The notes: generated by a model not told the origin, from the letters alone. 64,000 nt of DNA from Saccharophagus degradans 2-40 (GCF_000013665.1 NC_007912.1:3217501-3281500), one strand, 5' to 3'. Counted from the first letter of the stretch, positions 10,238 to 19,890 are shown. Numbers and translations: made by a program.

Positions 10238-11221
10238 ATGAAAGTACTTTTTATTGGCGGAACAGGAAACATTAGCACCGCGAGCAGCTGCCTTGCGGTT
10301 GAAAAGGGCATAGAGCTTTGGCACATTAACCGCGGTAAATCTGTATGCGGCGTGCACGGCGTACGCACAATTACCTGTGATGTAACCAATAGCGCGGCAC
10401 TAGAAACCGCACTTGCCCCACACAAATGGGATTGCGTGGTTAACTGGATTGCCTTTAACGCCAAAGACGTAGAGCGCGATATTGCGCTGTTTTCGGGCAA
10501 GACAAAACATTACATCTATATTAGCTCTGGCTCCTGCTACGACTTACCTCAGCACTCCCCCGTCATTACCGAGAACACGCCACTAGGCAACCCTTACTGG
10601 CAGTATTCAAGAGATAAGATTGCCGGCGAACAAGCGCTTATGCGTGCTCACATAGAAAAGGGCTTCCCAGGCACTATCGTCCGCCCCTCCCACACCTATT
10701 CGACTATAATACCAATCACCCTAGGCGGCGGGAATAAATACAATGCAGTAAACCGTATGAAGCTAGGTAAACCCACGGTGGTACACGGTGACGGCACCTC
10801 GCTATGGGTAGTCACTCACGCAGAAGATTTTGCCCTTGGCCTTGTGGGCTTATTAAACTTAGAAGCGGCAATAGGGGAAGCAGTTCATATAACCTCTGAC
10901 GAAGTGCTTACCTGGAACCAGATTTATCGCCACGTTGGAGCAGCACTTGGCTTAGAACCCAATCTCATACATGTTGCCAGCGATACCATTTGCACACTGG
11001 AACCCAGCTACACGGGCACCCTGCTTGGCGATAAATCCCACAGCGTGATGTTCGATAACAGCAAAATACGCAGCCTAGTACCCAGTTTTGTACCGATTAT
11101 TCCATTTAGTGAAGGCATACGTACCACCATTGAATGGTTTGAAGCCTCTAGTGACCGGCAATATATTGACCCAGACACGGAGATTTTACTGGATAAATTG
11201 ACGGGTATCGCAACCACTTAA
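10238..11221 (+). CDS. NAD(P)-dependent epimerase/dehydratase-like Rossmann protein
   Basis: A 327-residue short-chain dehydrogenase of the extended (epimerase) type. It starts MKVLFIGGTGNIST, a glycine-rich nucleotide-binding motif at the very N-terminus, and has YISSGSCYDL followed by YWQYSRDKIAGEQ, the YxxxK catalytic pair region. Substrate-side motifs such as IVRPSHTYS and HVTSDE-like VHITSDEVLTWNQIY are found in sugar-nucleotide or isoflavone-reductase-like members. The ATG at 10238 is chosen because it opens directly on the Rossmann motif; a start at 10199 would add 13 atypical residues. The substrate cannot be told from sequence. It is a single gene, divergent from ilvI. Confidence 0.8.
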   Translation: MKVLFIGGTGNISTASSCLAVEKGIELWHINRGKSVCGVHGVRTITCDVTNSAALETALAPHKWDCVVNWIAFNAKDVERDIALFSGKTKHYIYISSGSCYDLPQHSPVITENTPLGNPYWQYSRDKIAGEQALMRAHIEKGFPGTIVRPSHTYSTIIPITLGGGNKYNAVNRMKLGKPTVVHGDGTSLWVVTHAEDFALGLVGLLNLEAAIGEAVHITSDEVLTWNQIYRHVGAALGLEPNLIHVASDTICTLEPSYTGTLLGDKSHSVMFDNSKIRSLVPSFVPIIPFSEGIRTTIEWFEASSDRQYIDPDTEILLDKLTGIATT

Positions 11222-11370
11222 CAAAACAGCAGTAATAATGGACCTCAATTTTGTGGCGTGCAGCAACAACAGCTACAATTATTTGGTTATACTGGCACCA
11301 AAGTAGGCATAACTGTGCGGCGCCCCCTCCAATGTAATGAGGTAAAAGCTGCAAAACGTAGGAAGGATTT

Positions 11371-11814
11371 ATGAATAAATTTAAAACTCTTACCATCGGC
11401 TGCGTTATTGCGGCCTGCGCACTTAGCAGCGCTTCCACAGTGATGGCTGCAGAATACTGGCGCTGGAAAGGTGCAGATGGCGTTATACATTACGGCTCCA
11501 CCCCACCCAAAGGTGTAGAAGCCGAAAAAGTAGTGACCTATGGCGGTGTATCTAAATCTGCCAATACGAACACCAACTCACAAACGAATGGCGACACAGC
11601 TGAAGACACAGAACCTAAAGTGGAACTAACCCCAGAAATGCAAGCACTAAAAAAAGAGCGCTGTGAAGAAGAAAGAAAACGCCTAGCAGTATTTGAAAAA
11701 CCCGGACGCATCCGCATGAAACAAGCGGACGGGAGCACTAAATATTTAAGCGTTGAAGAAATCCAAAAAGAAATTGCCACCACCAAACAGGTTATAGCCG
11801 ATACCTGCAACTAA
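11371..11814 (+). CDS. Secreted DUF4124-domain protein
   Basis: A 147-residue exported protein: signal peptide ending ...STVMA, then AEYWRWKGADGVIHYGSTPP, the DUF4124 signature (a short W-x-D-x-x-G-x-x-x-Y/F motif common in gammaproteobacterial envelope proteins of unknown role). The rest is charged and helical, with a Cys pair (ERCEEERK near 95 and the C-terminal DTCN). A good ribosome site (AGGAAGG) precedes the ATG. It has its own terminator and appears monocistronic. Function is unknown. Confidence 0.8.
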   Translation: MNKFKTLTIGCVIAACALSSASTVMAAEYWRWKGADGVIHYGSTPPKGVEAEKVVTYGGVSKSANTNTNSQTNGDTAEDTEPKVELTPEMQALKKERCEEERKRLAVFEKPGRIRMKQADGSTKYLSVEEIQKEIATTKQVIADTCN

Positions 11815-11844
11815 CCTAAATGCAGTTAATTGCTCACCACAAAG

Positions 11845-11869
11845 AAGCCCGCAGACGCGGGCTTTTTAT
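11845..11869 (+). terminator. Rho-independent terminator after the DUF4124 gene
   Basis: AAGCCCGC (11845-11852), loop AGAC, GCGGGCTT (11857-11864), then a T-run. It is a strong terminator on the plus strand, 31 nt after the stop codon. It also lies beyond the converging alginate lyase gene, where it may act weakly in the other direction. Confidence 0.9.
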
Positions 11870-11892
11870 TTGACTGAACTTCAACCTCATTG

Positions 11893-11931
11893 CCAAGTAA
11901 CGCTAACATACAAAACCTCTGCGTTACTCGG
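11893..11931. repeat. Inverted repeat downstream of the alginate lyase gene
   Basis: CCAAGTAACGC (11893-11903) and GCGTTACTCGG (11921-11931) form an 11-bp stem with one G-T pair on the minus strand and a 17-nt loop. Its position 19 nt past the lyase stop codon suggests a 3'-end stabilising or terminating structure, but no T-run follows. Confidence 0.45.
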
Positions 11932-11949
11932 TAGTTGCCATTCTATGAG

Positions 11950-13785
11950 CTAGTCGTGAGTATGCGTAAGCGAGTAGAACGTCGCTTGCACATAGTCTGA
12001 ACCATTTCCAGTATTGTTCTGATTGTATACGCCCGCTTTGAAATACATCCAATCGTCGGAGTCGTCGTAACCACTATTAACCATGTTGTACTGGCTTGTT
12101 ACTGTTGATTTACCATCACGGTAAATTTTCACAGTTAACATATTGTTAGTTACATCAATCTCGTAGCTAAACACCTCGTTCAATGCAATGCCATCTGAAG
12201 GATTAGAAGCACTACTGCTGCGCGAACCAATCATATCTACCCAAACCTCACCGCCATCGGCATCTTCGTGAGCGTAATAAATACCGCCTTTAGAGTTACC
12301 GGGTAGCTTGCGATAGTACAGGCGAATAGGCTCGTTTTTTTCGGCGTGAATCTGACCGATAATGACGCGCCCCACCTGTGAGCTATCGCCCGTGGTTGTT
12401 ACATAATTCACTGCTAGGGTTGCTTTCATGTTGCCGTCAACACCGCCAGCCGCTGCCTGCGCACTGCTAGGTGCCGAACCAAACACCCAGTTATTTTTAT
12501 TTACACCACTGGTAGCAATTGATGTATTACCCGCACGCAACATTTCACGCAATTCGGTGCGCGTATAGCTGGTACCAGTAGATGTTTTATAGCCAGAAAT
12601 TGGACACTTAAATACCATGCCACCATCAGAACCCGTGTAAAAGTAACTGTTATTCTCGTAGCCCGAGTTCAACTCACCTTCTTTAATGCTGTCTGCCGTA
12701 CCGCTACCATCTGTATCGGTAGGCACGCTGAGGTACCACTGAGAAAGGTTAAAATTACTTGAAGGAGGCGCGTTAGGGTTCAGGTTAAACCCGCCCGAGC
12801 TAGAACTTGTGCTGGAAGTAGAACTAGTACTAGACGTAGAGCTAGATGAACTAGAACTGCTAGATGACCCGCCATCAGCCCCATAAATTTCAACCTCGGT
12901 AATATTCGTCCAAGTGGTACCAGCAGTATTCTCAAAAGTTTTTACTCGAATTTGCTGAGCATCAATATCAGTAATATCAAACACTTCAATACCCGCCGTC
13001 GAACCGCTACTCACATCATCAAACACTTTTGTCCAAGAGCCGCTAGTGCCTGGTCGCGCATAGATTTCGAACGTATACGCGCGAGAGCCGCCCTGCCCCC
13101 ATGCAATGCCCACTTCAGTTACGCGGCTAGTTTGTTCAAGCTGAATAGTTAGATTTACTGGCGAGCCAGAAGCAGCCCAGCGCGAAGCCCAAGCGGTGTT
13201 GCCGTCAATGGCTTTTGATGCTGGGTAGCTGCTGTGACTTGAACCGTCGTCAAATGCAGTTGCAATAGCAAGCTTGCCATCACCTGTATCTTCATCTGTG
13301 CGAATAAATTCCCACTGCTGGTTAACGTTATTACTGTTTGAATTCCATAAATAAATCGCCTGCCTTGCAGCCGCTCCACCGTTACCATCTATAGAGAAAC
13401 CCGGTGCATTGCGCTTTTCCATGCGATAAATTTCGGTGCCCGTGTATACTTTCACTTTGTTCCAGTGCTGGTCGTAATTGCTCGAATCACACACCTCTAG
13501 TGTGACAGGCTGAAGGCGGGCACCACCACTGCCACCGTCTAAGCATAAATTCGTATTTTGTTTTTTATAGGAGTAGTAACCGCCACCATGGCTAATTTGA
13601 ACCCAGTTCTGGTTGACGTTATTGGTATTTGTTTCCCAAAGGTAAACCTGACGCGCCTCCACAGCGCCGTTGCCACCGTCGACGGAAAACCCTGTATTTA
13701 CCTTTTCTAAAACAAAAGTTGCAGCATTCGCGAGCGACGCAGAAGCTATTAACGCACCTGCGCCCATGATTTTGATGAATGTCAT
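11950..13785 (-). CDS. Secreted modular alginate lyase, CBM13-CBM32-PL7
   Basis: A 611-residue secreted enzyme. After a signal peptide (cleavage near residue 21) comes a ricin-type CBM13 (about 22-162) with three QxW repeats (NQNW, DQHW, NQQW), then a CBM32/discoidin-like domain (about 170-304), a Ser/Thr linker (about 307-331), and the PL7 catalytic domain (about 345-611). PL7 signatures are all present: RTELREML, the QIH triad region (IIGQIHAEK) and YFKAGVYNQ near the C-terminus. PL7 enzymes cleave alginate by beta-elimination; QIH variants commonly accept polyguluronate or mixed blocks. The poly-Ser linker is typical of Saccharophagus/Cellvibrio secreted enzymes. The ATG at 13785 opens a clean signal peptide; a TTG two codons upstream is less likely. 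A CRP-type site lies 378 nt upstream. Confidence 0.95.
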   Translation of the reverse strand: MTFIKIMGAGALIASASLANAATFVLEKVNTGFSVDGGNGAVEARQVYLWETNTNNVNQNWVQISHGGGYYSYKKQNTNLCLDGGSGGARLQPVTLEVCDSSNYDQHWNKVKVYTGTEIYRMEKRNAPGFSIDGNGGAAARQAIYLWNSNSNNVNQQWEFIRTDEDTGDGKLAIATAFDDGSSHSSYPASKAIDGNTAWASRWAASGSPVNLTIQLEQTSRVTEVGIAWGQGGSRAYTFEIYARPGTSGSWTKVFDDVSSGSTAGIEVFDITDIDAQQIRVKTFENTAGTTWTNITEVEIYGADGGSSSSSSSSSSTSSTSSTSSTSSSSGGFNLNPNAPPSSNFNLSQWYLSVPTDTDGSGTADSIKEGELNSGYENNSYFYTGSDGGMVFKCPISGYKTSTGTSYTRTELREMLRAGNTSIATSGVNKNNWVFGSAPSSAQAAAGGVDGNMKATLAVNYVTTTGDSSQVGRVIIGQIHAEKNEPIRLYYRKLPGNSKGGIYYAHEDADGGEVWVDMIGSRSSSASNPSDGIALNEVFSYEIDVTNNMLTVKIYRDGKSTVTSQYNMVNSGYDDSDDWMYFKAGVYNQNNTGNGSDYVQATFYSLTHTHD

Positions 13786-14014
13786 ATACAATCCCGTAGT
13801 ATCTACTTAATTATTTTTTATGAAGCCAAACTGAGTTAACTACACATTCTTCTTACAGCGCATATTTGTAAAAACGGCTTAGAATTTTTTAAATAAAAGA
13901 AGACTACAACTCAAGGCACCCAGCCTGAACAGCCGAGCCGCTAGATATTACGGCAAGTGGGCACCACCACAGATATTGTCAATAAAACACTAAGGTTAAA
14001 TTGATGCACCTTTC

Positions 14015-14029
14015 GTTACACAAGGTAAC
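14015..14029. promoter_or_regulatory. Operator-like inverted repeat upstream of the alginate lyase
   Basis: GTTACACAAGGTAAC is an inverted repeat with 5-bp arms and a 5-bp spacer, and the right arm is repeated directly (GGTAAC at 14024-14029 and 14033-14038). It could bind an alginate-responsive regulator, but the protein cannot be named from sequence. Confidence 0.3.
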
Positions 14030-14162
14030 GCAGGTAACAAGTTAATCGATTTAATTTAATTGGTTATATTTCTAGCGCGAATATAGAAACAGGAAAGACA
14101 AATAGGTTTACATATATAAAACCAATTATTACGACCAATAACCTCTTTTAAGCACTCATTAT

Positions 14163-14178
14163 TGTGACGCATATCACA
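14163..14178. promoter_or_regulatory. CRP/Vfr-type binding site
   Basis: TGTGACGCATATCACA matches the CRP consensus TGTGA-N6-TCACA at all ten defined positions. It is placed upstream of the alginate lyase gene and past the end of clpB, so the lyase is the likely target, although the distance to the start codon (378 nt) is long. Confidence 0.65.
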
Positions 14179-14379
14179 AATAAAGCAGGTTTAGACAGCG
14201 GTAACACTTTTTAAACAAAAAATAAGTACAATCCAGAGCGAGAACGAGCAGAAAAACACCAAAAGGATGGTCGATCAATTTGTTTACCAAAAAGCAACGC
14301 GCGAAGGGCAAACACTGTGCAGATAGGAAGAGAGGAAAGCGGGGCTCGTGCTATGCGAACCCCGGCAAGCGAGCAGCCA

Positions 14380-17010
14380 TTACTTTCTAAAGGTAATTTC
14401 ACCTTCTTCAAGCGTGGCGCTGATGGTGTCACCAGCGATAAACTCCCCTTTCAATATATGTTGCGCCAAGGGGTTTTCTACCAACTGTTGTATAGCTCTT
14501 TTTAGCGGCCTTGCGCCGTATACAGGGTCGAAGCCCGCCTCCGCCAGCTTCGCCATTACTTCTGGTGTTACGTTCAAGCGTAAATCTCTTTCTGCCAAGC
14601 GCTTGCGTAATGTTTCCAGTTGTATATCGGCAATGCCCGCTATTTGCTGCTGTGCCAATGGGTGGAACACTACAGCCTCATCGATACGATTGATAAATTC
14701 TGGGCGGAAGTGACCTGTTACCACCTCCATTACCGCATCTTTCATAGCTTGGTAACGGTATTGGTTCTGCTCCTCGGCACCAGATTCGTTATCGAAACTG
14801 ATCGTATCGAAAGATTTATTTTGCGCAATATCTTGAATGGCACTGGAGCCTAGGTTCGACGTCATTACAACCACCGTGTTGCGGAAGTCGACAGTTCTAC
14901 CTTGGCCATCCGTTAAGCGGCCATCTTCTAATACTTGCAACAAAATATTGAATACGTCTGGATGCGCTTTTTCAATTTCATCTAGCAATACGAGCGAATA
15001 GGGCTTGCGGCGCACCGCCTCGGTTAAGTAGCCGCCCTCTTCGTAACCTACGTACCCAGGGGGCGCACCAATTAAACGGGCAACGGAGTGTTTCTCCATA
15101 AATTCCGACATATCAATGCGTACCATGGCATCTTGGCTGTCGAATAAAAACTCTGCCAACGCTTTGCACAACTCGGTTTTACCTACACCTGTAGGGCCTA
15201 AAAACAAAAATGATCCATTGGGGCGGTTCGGGTCAGAAAGGCCTGCGCGCGAACGGCGAACAGCGTTAGAGACAGCCACAACAGACTCGTGCTGACCAAT
15301 TACACGCTTGTGCAAATCGTCTTCCATACGCAATAGTTTATCGCGCTCACCCTCTAGCATTTTAGAAACCGGAATACCCGTCCATTTGGACACTACTTCC
15401 GCAATTTCTTCTTCGGTAACCTTGTTGCGCAATAATTTCATTTCATGCATATCGGCTTGCGCGGCCATATCTAGTTGTTTTTCTAAATCTGGAATAATGC
15501 CGTACTGCAATTCAGACATGCGCCCTAAATCGCCAGCGCGACGCGCGGCTTCTAGGTCTAATCGCGCCTTTTCTAAATGCGATTTAATTTCTTGCGACCC
15601 CTGCAGCGCGGCTTTTTCTGCCCGCCAAATTTCATCTAAATCTGCAAACGATTTTTCTATTTCATTAATTTGACTGTCTATTTTTTTGAGTCGTTCTTTA
15701 GAGGCGATGTCTTCATCTTTTTTAACCGCTTCGCGCTCAATTTTTAATTGAATTAAGCGGCGCTCTAGCTTGTCCATTTCCTCCGGTTTGGAGTCAATTT
15801 CCATGCGAATACGGCTAGCGGATTCATCAATTAAATCAATTGCTTTATCGGGCAGTTGTCTATCGGTGATATAGCGTTGCGACAATTTCGCCGCAGCAAT
15901 AATGGCGGAATCTGTAATATTTACACCGTGATGAACCTCATAGCGCTCTTTTAACCCGCGCAAAATAGCGATGGTGTCTTCTTCGTTTGGCTCATCCACT
16001 TGTACTTTTTGGAAGCGGCGCTCAAGGGCAGCATCTTTTTCAATATATTGGCGATATTCATCTAGCGTTGTTGCGCCCACGCAATGTAACTCACCACGCG
16101 CCAGCGCTGGTTTTAGCATATTACCTGCATCCATAGCGCCGTCGGCTTTACCCGCCCCCACCATGGTGTGCAACTCATCTACGAATAAAATAATGCGCCC
16201 TTCTTGCTTGGAAAGCTCATTAAGCACAGCTTTTAAACGCTCTTCAAATTCACCGCGAAATTTTGCGCCCGCCAACAGCGAGCCTAAATCTAACGATAAT
16301 AAACGTTTATTTTTTAGGCCTTCTGGCACCTCGCCATTAATAATGCGTTGCGCCAAGCCTTCTACAATGGCGGTTTTACCTACACCGGGCTCACCTATTA
16401 GCACAGGGTTATTTTTGGTGCGGCGCTGCAACACTTGAATTGTGCGACGGATTTCATCGTCTCTACCAATAACGGGGTCGAGCTTACCGGCCTCTGCACG
16501 CGCAGTAAGGTCCACTGTGAATTTCTCTAAAGCTTGACGGTTACCTTCGGCCTCGGGGTCGTCCACGGTTTCACCGCCGCGTACGGCGGCTATAGCTTGC
16601 TTTAACCTGTCTGGCTGGCCGTATGTATTAAGTAATTTACCTAAGTTGCTGGCTTTATCTGAAATGCCGGCAAACAACACCGCTTCGCTAGAGATAAATT
16701 TATCGCCCACTTTCTGCGCGTATTTGTCTGCAAGGTTTAGTAAGCGCCCCAACTCCTGCGACATGTTCACATCGCCGGTTGGATTAGTTACGGTTGCCAG
16801 CGCTTCTAGCTGCTTGGTTAATTCGTTGCGCAAACCGGGCACATCAAAACCCGCGCGAGCTAATAGCGGCCGCACTGCACCACCTTGCTGGTCTAGCATG
16901 GCCTGCATAAGGTGTATGGATTCAATTTGCGAATGATCGCGGCCAACGGCCAGAGATTGAGCATCCGACAAGGCAACTTGAAGTTGGTTAGTTAATCGAT
17001 CAATTCTCAT
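14380..17010 (-). CDS. clpB: ATP-dependent disaggregase ClpB
   Basis: An 876-residue Hsp100 chaperone that pulls proteins out of aggregates together with DnaK. Domains in order: Clp N-domain repeats (1-145), AAA+ module 1 with Walker A GEPGVGKT at about 206-213, the long coiled-coil middle domain (about 410-530) that contacts DnaK, and AAA+ module 2 with GPTGVGKT at about 604-611 and the VGYEEGG pore-loop region. It lacks the ClpP-binding loop of ClpA/X. The length is slightly above the E. coli protein (857). It sits beside pgeF-rluD-bamD as in other gammaproteobacteria, but with an extra secreted-protein gene between. A sigma-32-like promoter is seen upstream. Confidence 0.98.
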   Translation of the reverse strand: MRIDRLTNQLQVALSDAQSLAVGRDHSQIESIHLMQAMLDQQGGAVRPLLARAGFDVPGLRNELTKQLEALATVTNPTGDVNMSQELGRLLNLADKYAQKVGDKFISSEAVLFAGISDKASNLGKLLNTYGQPDRLKQAIAAVRGGETVDDPEAEGNRQALEKFTVDLTARAEAGKLDPVIGRDDEIRRTIQVLQRRTKNNPVLIGEPGVGKTAIVEGLAQRIINGEVPEGLKNKRLLSLDLGSLLAGAKFRGEFEERLKAVLNELSKQEGRIILFVDELHTMVGAGKADGAMDAGNMLKPALARGELHCVGATTLDEYRQYIEKDAALERRFQKVQVDEPNEEDTIAILRGLKERYEVHHGVNITDSAIIAAAKLSQRYITDRQLPDKAIDLIDESASRIRMEIDSKPEEMDKLERRLIQLKIEREAVKKDEDIASKERLKKIDSQINEIEKSFADLDEIWRAEKAALQGSQEIKSHLEKARLDLEAARRAGDLGRMSELQYGIIPDLEKQLDMAAQADMHEMKLLRNKVTEEEIAEVVSKWTGIPVSKMLEGERDKLLRMEDDLHKRVIGQHESVVAVSNAVRRSRAGLSDPNRPNGSFLFLGPTGVGKTELCKALAEFLFDSQDAMVRIDMSEFMEKHSVARLIGAPPGYVGYEEGGYLTEAVRRKPYSLVLLDEIEKAHPDVFNILLQVLEDGRLTDGQGRTVDFRNTVVVMTSNLGSSAIQDIAQNKSFDTISFDNESGAEEQNQYRYQAMKDAVMEVVTGHFRPEFINRIDEAVVFHPLAQQQIAGIADIQLETLRKRLAERDLRLNVTPEVMAKLAEAGFDPVYGARPLKRAIQQLVENPLAQHILKGEFIAGDTISATLEEGEITFRK

Positions 17011-17047
17011 AAAACAGGGTTCCTACAAAAACCTAACGTTACAACTA

Positions 17048-17077
17048 TAATTGGGGGCATACGCAAGGAATACAACA
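17048..17077 (-). promoter_or_regulatory. Possible heat-shock (sigma-32) promoter for clpB
   Basis: On the minus strand TTGTA (complement of 17071-17075), then 13-14 nt, then CCCCCAATTA (complement of 17048-17057). The second element matches the sigma-32 -10 form (CCCCATnTA) well; the -35 match is weaker. It lies 38 nt upstream of clpB, a known heat-shock gene. Confidence 0.4.
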
Positions 17078-17292
17078 GATTAAAATAGCGCCATTTTTCA
17101 CTTTAGAATGCTAAGATTCGTTCACCCTCAATAAAATATTACAATTGGGTACATTTCAATCACCCACCTTCTGTTAAAACTGTTGTCATAGTAGTGGGCC
17201 TGCCGCAAGCCTACGACGCCGATTTGAAGCGAGCCGCAGCACAGCCGCATAGGCCATACTTACACGTAGCGGAGAGAAATGAGAGGTAGAAA

Positions 17293-17958
17293 ATGAAACG
17301 CTTTAACATTGCCAAAACATGCCAAATACTTACCACGTGCATAGCATTAGGGCTGTTTACCAGCTTTGCGCACGCAGAACCAAAACCCCAGGTACAAACT
17401 GTTAAGCCCGAACTTACCGAAGTGAAGCACGACTTTTTTGATAAGTTCTCGGTAGCAGAAAACGTTGCGCTACCTAACGCGAAAAAAGTTTTTATAGAGC
17501 CGATTACGGTAAGTTTTGACAAGCGCTGGCTGCGCGACAATCGCACCGAGGTTTCAGAACGTTACAAAGAGGCCACAAAAGAGCGTTATAGCAAACTATT
17601 ACGCGATCAATTGGTTAAAGCGCTAGAAAAGAACGAGCGCTTCGAAGTGGTTGAAACAGCGGAGGCTGCGGACATTACGCTCGCGCCGGAGATATTAAGT
17701 TTAAATATTTTTGGGCCTGACGATGGCTTTAAGAAAACCTACGTTTACACCGCCGGTTACGCAGCACTAGATTTAGATATTTACAACACCAAAACCAATA
17801 AACTTATCGCCGAAGTGTACGACCGTCGCGAAACAGACTACACCGACTTTACCCGCACAGAACTGGCCACGCGCGCGACCAATTACCGTTACTTCAAAAG
17901 GCTAATGGGTAAATGGAGCAGTAATATTGCGGAGCAATTAGACGCTTTTGCTAAGTAG
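17293..17958 (+). CDS. Secreted DUF3313-like protein
   Basis: A 221-residue exported protein: signal peptide ending ...FAHA, then a domain with VFIEPITVSFDKRW, ADITLAPEILSLNIFGPDD and a YVYTAGYAALDLDIYNTKTNKLIAEVYDRRET strand pattern, as in DUF3313-type envelope proteins of unknown function. No lipobox Cys is present, so it is periplasmic rather than lipid-anchored. AGAGGT precedes the ATG. It is inserted between clpB and pgeF, which are adjacent in many relatives, and appears monocistronic. No catalytic residues can be argued. Confidence 0.65.
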   Translation: MKRFNIAKTCQILTTCIALGLFTSFAHAEPKPQVQTVKPELTEVKHDFFDKFSVAENVALPNAKKVFIEPITVSFDKRWLRDNRTEVSERYKEATKERYSKLLRDQLVKALEKNERFEVVETAEAADITLAPEILSLNIFGPDDGFKKTYVYTAGYAALDLDIYNTKTNKLIAEVYDRRETDYTDFTRTELATRATNYRYFKRLMGKWSSNIAEQLDAFAK

Positions 17959-17990
17959 CCTCTATATTTTACGTGGCTCTCATTAAGCAA

Positions 17991-18752
17991 CTATGCGGCC
18001 AGCCATATTAGGCTGGCCATTCTGCCGCACTGCCCATCCCGTCTATACGAATAAAAACGTTGTTCATCTGCATAGGTGCAGTAATCGCCACCATATATAG
18101 CATCAACCCCAACGCTATTTAGTGCAGCAGTAGCCAATAGGTAAAGGTCCAAATACGCTTTACTGGTATTTTTTGTATGCGGCTTAATCGCATTTTGCCA
18201 TTTCGTCGGCCAATTGTTTTTGACAGCCACTTGGCGAAAACTGTTTACAACCTCTGGCCCCACCTCAAAATGCTGTGCCGAAATAGCTGGGCCCAAATAC
18301 ACTAGTAATTCGTTAGGGTTAGTATCGAACGCAAGCGCAGTTTTTTCAATTATCCCCGTAGCTAGCCCACGCCAGCCTGCGTGAATTGCGGCCACCTGCG
18401 AGCCTTTTTTGTCGCACATTAATAGAGGTAAACAATCGGCGGTTTGCACTGCGCAAACGGTATTGTATTGTTTGGTTGCAACGGCATCAGCTTGAGGGCT
18501 GGCAGCGAGATCGCTTTTTAGTTGTAACTCATAAATGTCTACACCGTGCACTTGCGTTGGCCAGCACACATCTAACCCCAGCTCACGAGTTAGAATTTGC
18601 CTATTTTGCATTACGGCTTGTGGCGCATCATCTACATGGGTAGCCAAGTTAAAGCTATTATAGGGAGCTTTACTTACCCCTCCTTGCCGAGTAGTAATTA
18701 ACGACCTTACATTTGCTGGCGCTGGCCAATGGGGAATAATAGGCTCAATCAC
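17991..18752 (-). CDS. pgeF: Laccase-domain purine nucleoside phosphorylase (YfiH/PgeF)
   Basis: A 253-residue protein of the YfiH family, implicated in peptidoglycan editing and in purine nucleoside cleavage. Zinc ligand motifs are intact: TQVHGVDI, TADCLPLL and IHAGWRGLATGI. I choose the GTG at 18752 (read as Met, then IEPIIPHWPAP), which matches the family start and has GGAGG 6-10 nt upstream; an ATG at 18776 would put eight more residues inside rluD. The GTG overlaps the end of rluD, so the two are coupled. The order bamD/rluD-pgeF is conserved. Confidence 0.93.
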   Translation of the reverse strand: MIEPIIPHWPAPANVRSLITTRQGGVSKAPYNSFNLATHVDDAPQAVMQNRQILTRELGLDVCWPTQVHGVDIYELQLKSDLAASPQADAVATKQYNTVCAVQTADCLPLLMCDKKGSQVAAIHAGWRGLATGIIEKTALAFDTNPNELLVYLGPAISAQHFEVGPEVVNSFRQVAVKNNWPTKWQNAIKPHTKNTSKAYLDLYLLATAALNSVGVDAIYGGDYCTYADEQRFYSYRRDGQCGRMASLIWLAA

Positions 18753-19710
18753 CCTCGCCCTCCGCAAGCTGATCAATGAGTTGCACCATATCTTCTGGTA
18801 AATCCGCCTCCCAAAAAACCGTTTCTTCGGTTACAGGGTGAACCAAACTTAATCGCCAAGCGTGTAGAGCTTGGCGAGGGAAGGCTTCGGCATGCACAGC
18901 ACCAGGGTTGTGATTGCGCACCTTTGTAGGGACTTTTTTACCGTATACCTGATCCCCAACCAACGGGTAACCAATGTGGGCCATATGTACCCTTATTTGA
19001 TGGGTGCGGCCGGTTTCTAGCTGTAAATGCACATGGGCAAACCCTTGTAGATCTTTTACTACGCGATAATGGGTAACCGCAGGCTTGCCGCTGTTTTCTA
19101 ATGCCGCCATTTTTACCCGCTGAGTTGGGTGCCTGCCTATGGCAATGTCTACCGTTCCCAGCTTATCTTTTGCTGCAAAAGTGCCATGCACTACAGCTTG
19201 GTAATGCCTCGATACCGTTCGGGCCTGCAATTGCGCCACAAGGTGGGTTTGGGTGGGCAATGACTTGGCTACTACCATTAAGCCCGTGGTGTCTTTATCT
19301 AAGCGGTGCACTATGCCCGCGCGCGGCACATTCACAAGGCTTGGCACGTGGTGTAACAAGCCATTTAGTAGGGTTCCAGACCAATTACCTGCAGCAGGGT
19401 GCACAACTAAGCCGGCTTGCTTGTTTATTACAAGAATATGCTCATCTTCGTACACAATATTTAAGTTTATTGGCTCGGGCAGCCACTCGCCCTCTTCTTG
19501 CAATTCGGGCTCGAGAACCAAGTTTTCGCCACCAAACACCTTTTGTTTGGCCTTACCGGTTTTATCGTCAACCAGTAATTTTCCACTTTTTATCCATTGC
19601 TGGATGCGTGAACGGGAGTAATCAGGGAACAAATCGGCACAAACCTGATCCAAGCGATTACCCGCCATTTCTTGAGGTACTCGGGCTGTTAGGGCTGCAC
19701 TTATCGACAT
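18745..19710 (-). CDS. rluD: 23S rRNA pseudouridine synthase RluD
   Basis: A 321-residue RluA-family enzyme with an N-terminal S4 RNA-binding domain (NRLDQVCADLFPDYSRSRIQQWIKSGKLLVDD) and a catalytic domain containing HRLDKDTTGLMV, whose Asp is the nucleophile, and LETGRTHQIRVH. RluD modifies helix 69 of 23S rRNA (positions 1911, 1915 and 1917). It overlaps pgeF by a few bases and is divergent from bamD, the usual arrangement. Confidence 0.97.
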   Translation of the reverse strand: MSISAALTARVPQEMAGNRLDQVCADLFPDYSRSRIQQWIKSGKLLVDDKTGKAKQKVFGGENLVLEPELQEEGEWLPEPINLNIVYEDEHILVINKQAGLVVHPAAGNWSGTLLNGLLHHVPSLVNVPRAGIVHRLDKDTTGLMVVAKSLPTQTHLVAQLQARTVSRHYQAVVHGTFAAKDKLGTVDIAIGRHPTQRVKMAALENSGKPAVTHYRVVKDLQGFAHVHLQLETGRTHQIRVHMAHIGYPLVGDQVYGKKVPTKVRNHNPGAVHAEAFPRQALHAWRLSLVHPVTEETVFWEADLPEDMVQLIDQLAEGEGD

Positions 19711-19890
19711 AGTGTTTGTACCCTGTCGGTCACTCGATTACACTTGTGCGCCTCTAAGCAGGCCGTAAACGCCAGAAAGGGTTGAATAGTTGGTAGTACG
19801 TGCGCCCAATGGGCACATAAATTAATCACTGGGCAACACCTCGGCGCAGTTGGTAAATACGAAAGTAATAACAAAGAGCTAATAAGTAAC

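Larger units (their letters stand above)
13786..14379. other. 594-nt regulatory gap upstream of the alginate lyase
   Basis: AT-rich, with no convincing gene. It lies between the lyase start and the clpB stop, so only the lyase is transcribed away from it. It contains a perfect CRP-type palindrome (14163-14178) and an inverted repeat GTTAC-N5-GTAAC (14015-14029) followed by a second GGTAAC, a possible operator. The length suggests a long leader or several control sites. Confidence 0.6.

Noticed and set aside
12780-12870. Low-complexity repeat that could be mistaken for a tandem repeat locus or CRISPR
   Set aside because: It is the Ser/Thr linker of the alginate lyase, in frame and without spacers.
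19101-19712. A 203-codon open frame opposite rluD
   Set aside because: Its protein resembles nothing and rluD on the other strand is unmistakable.
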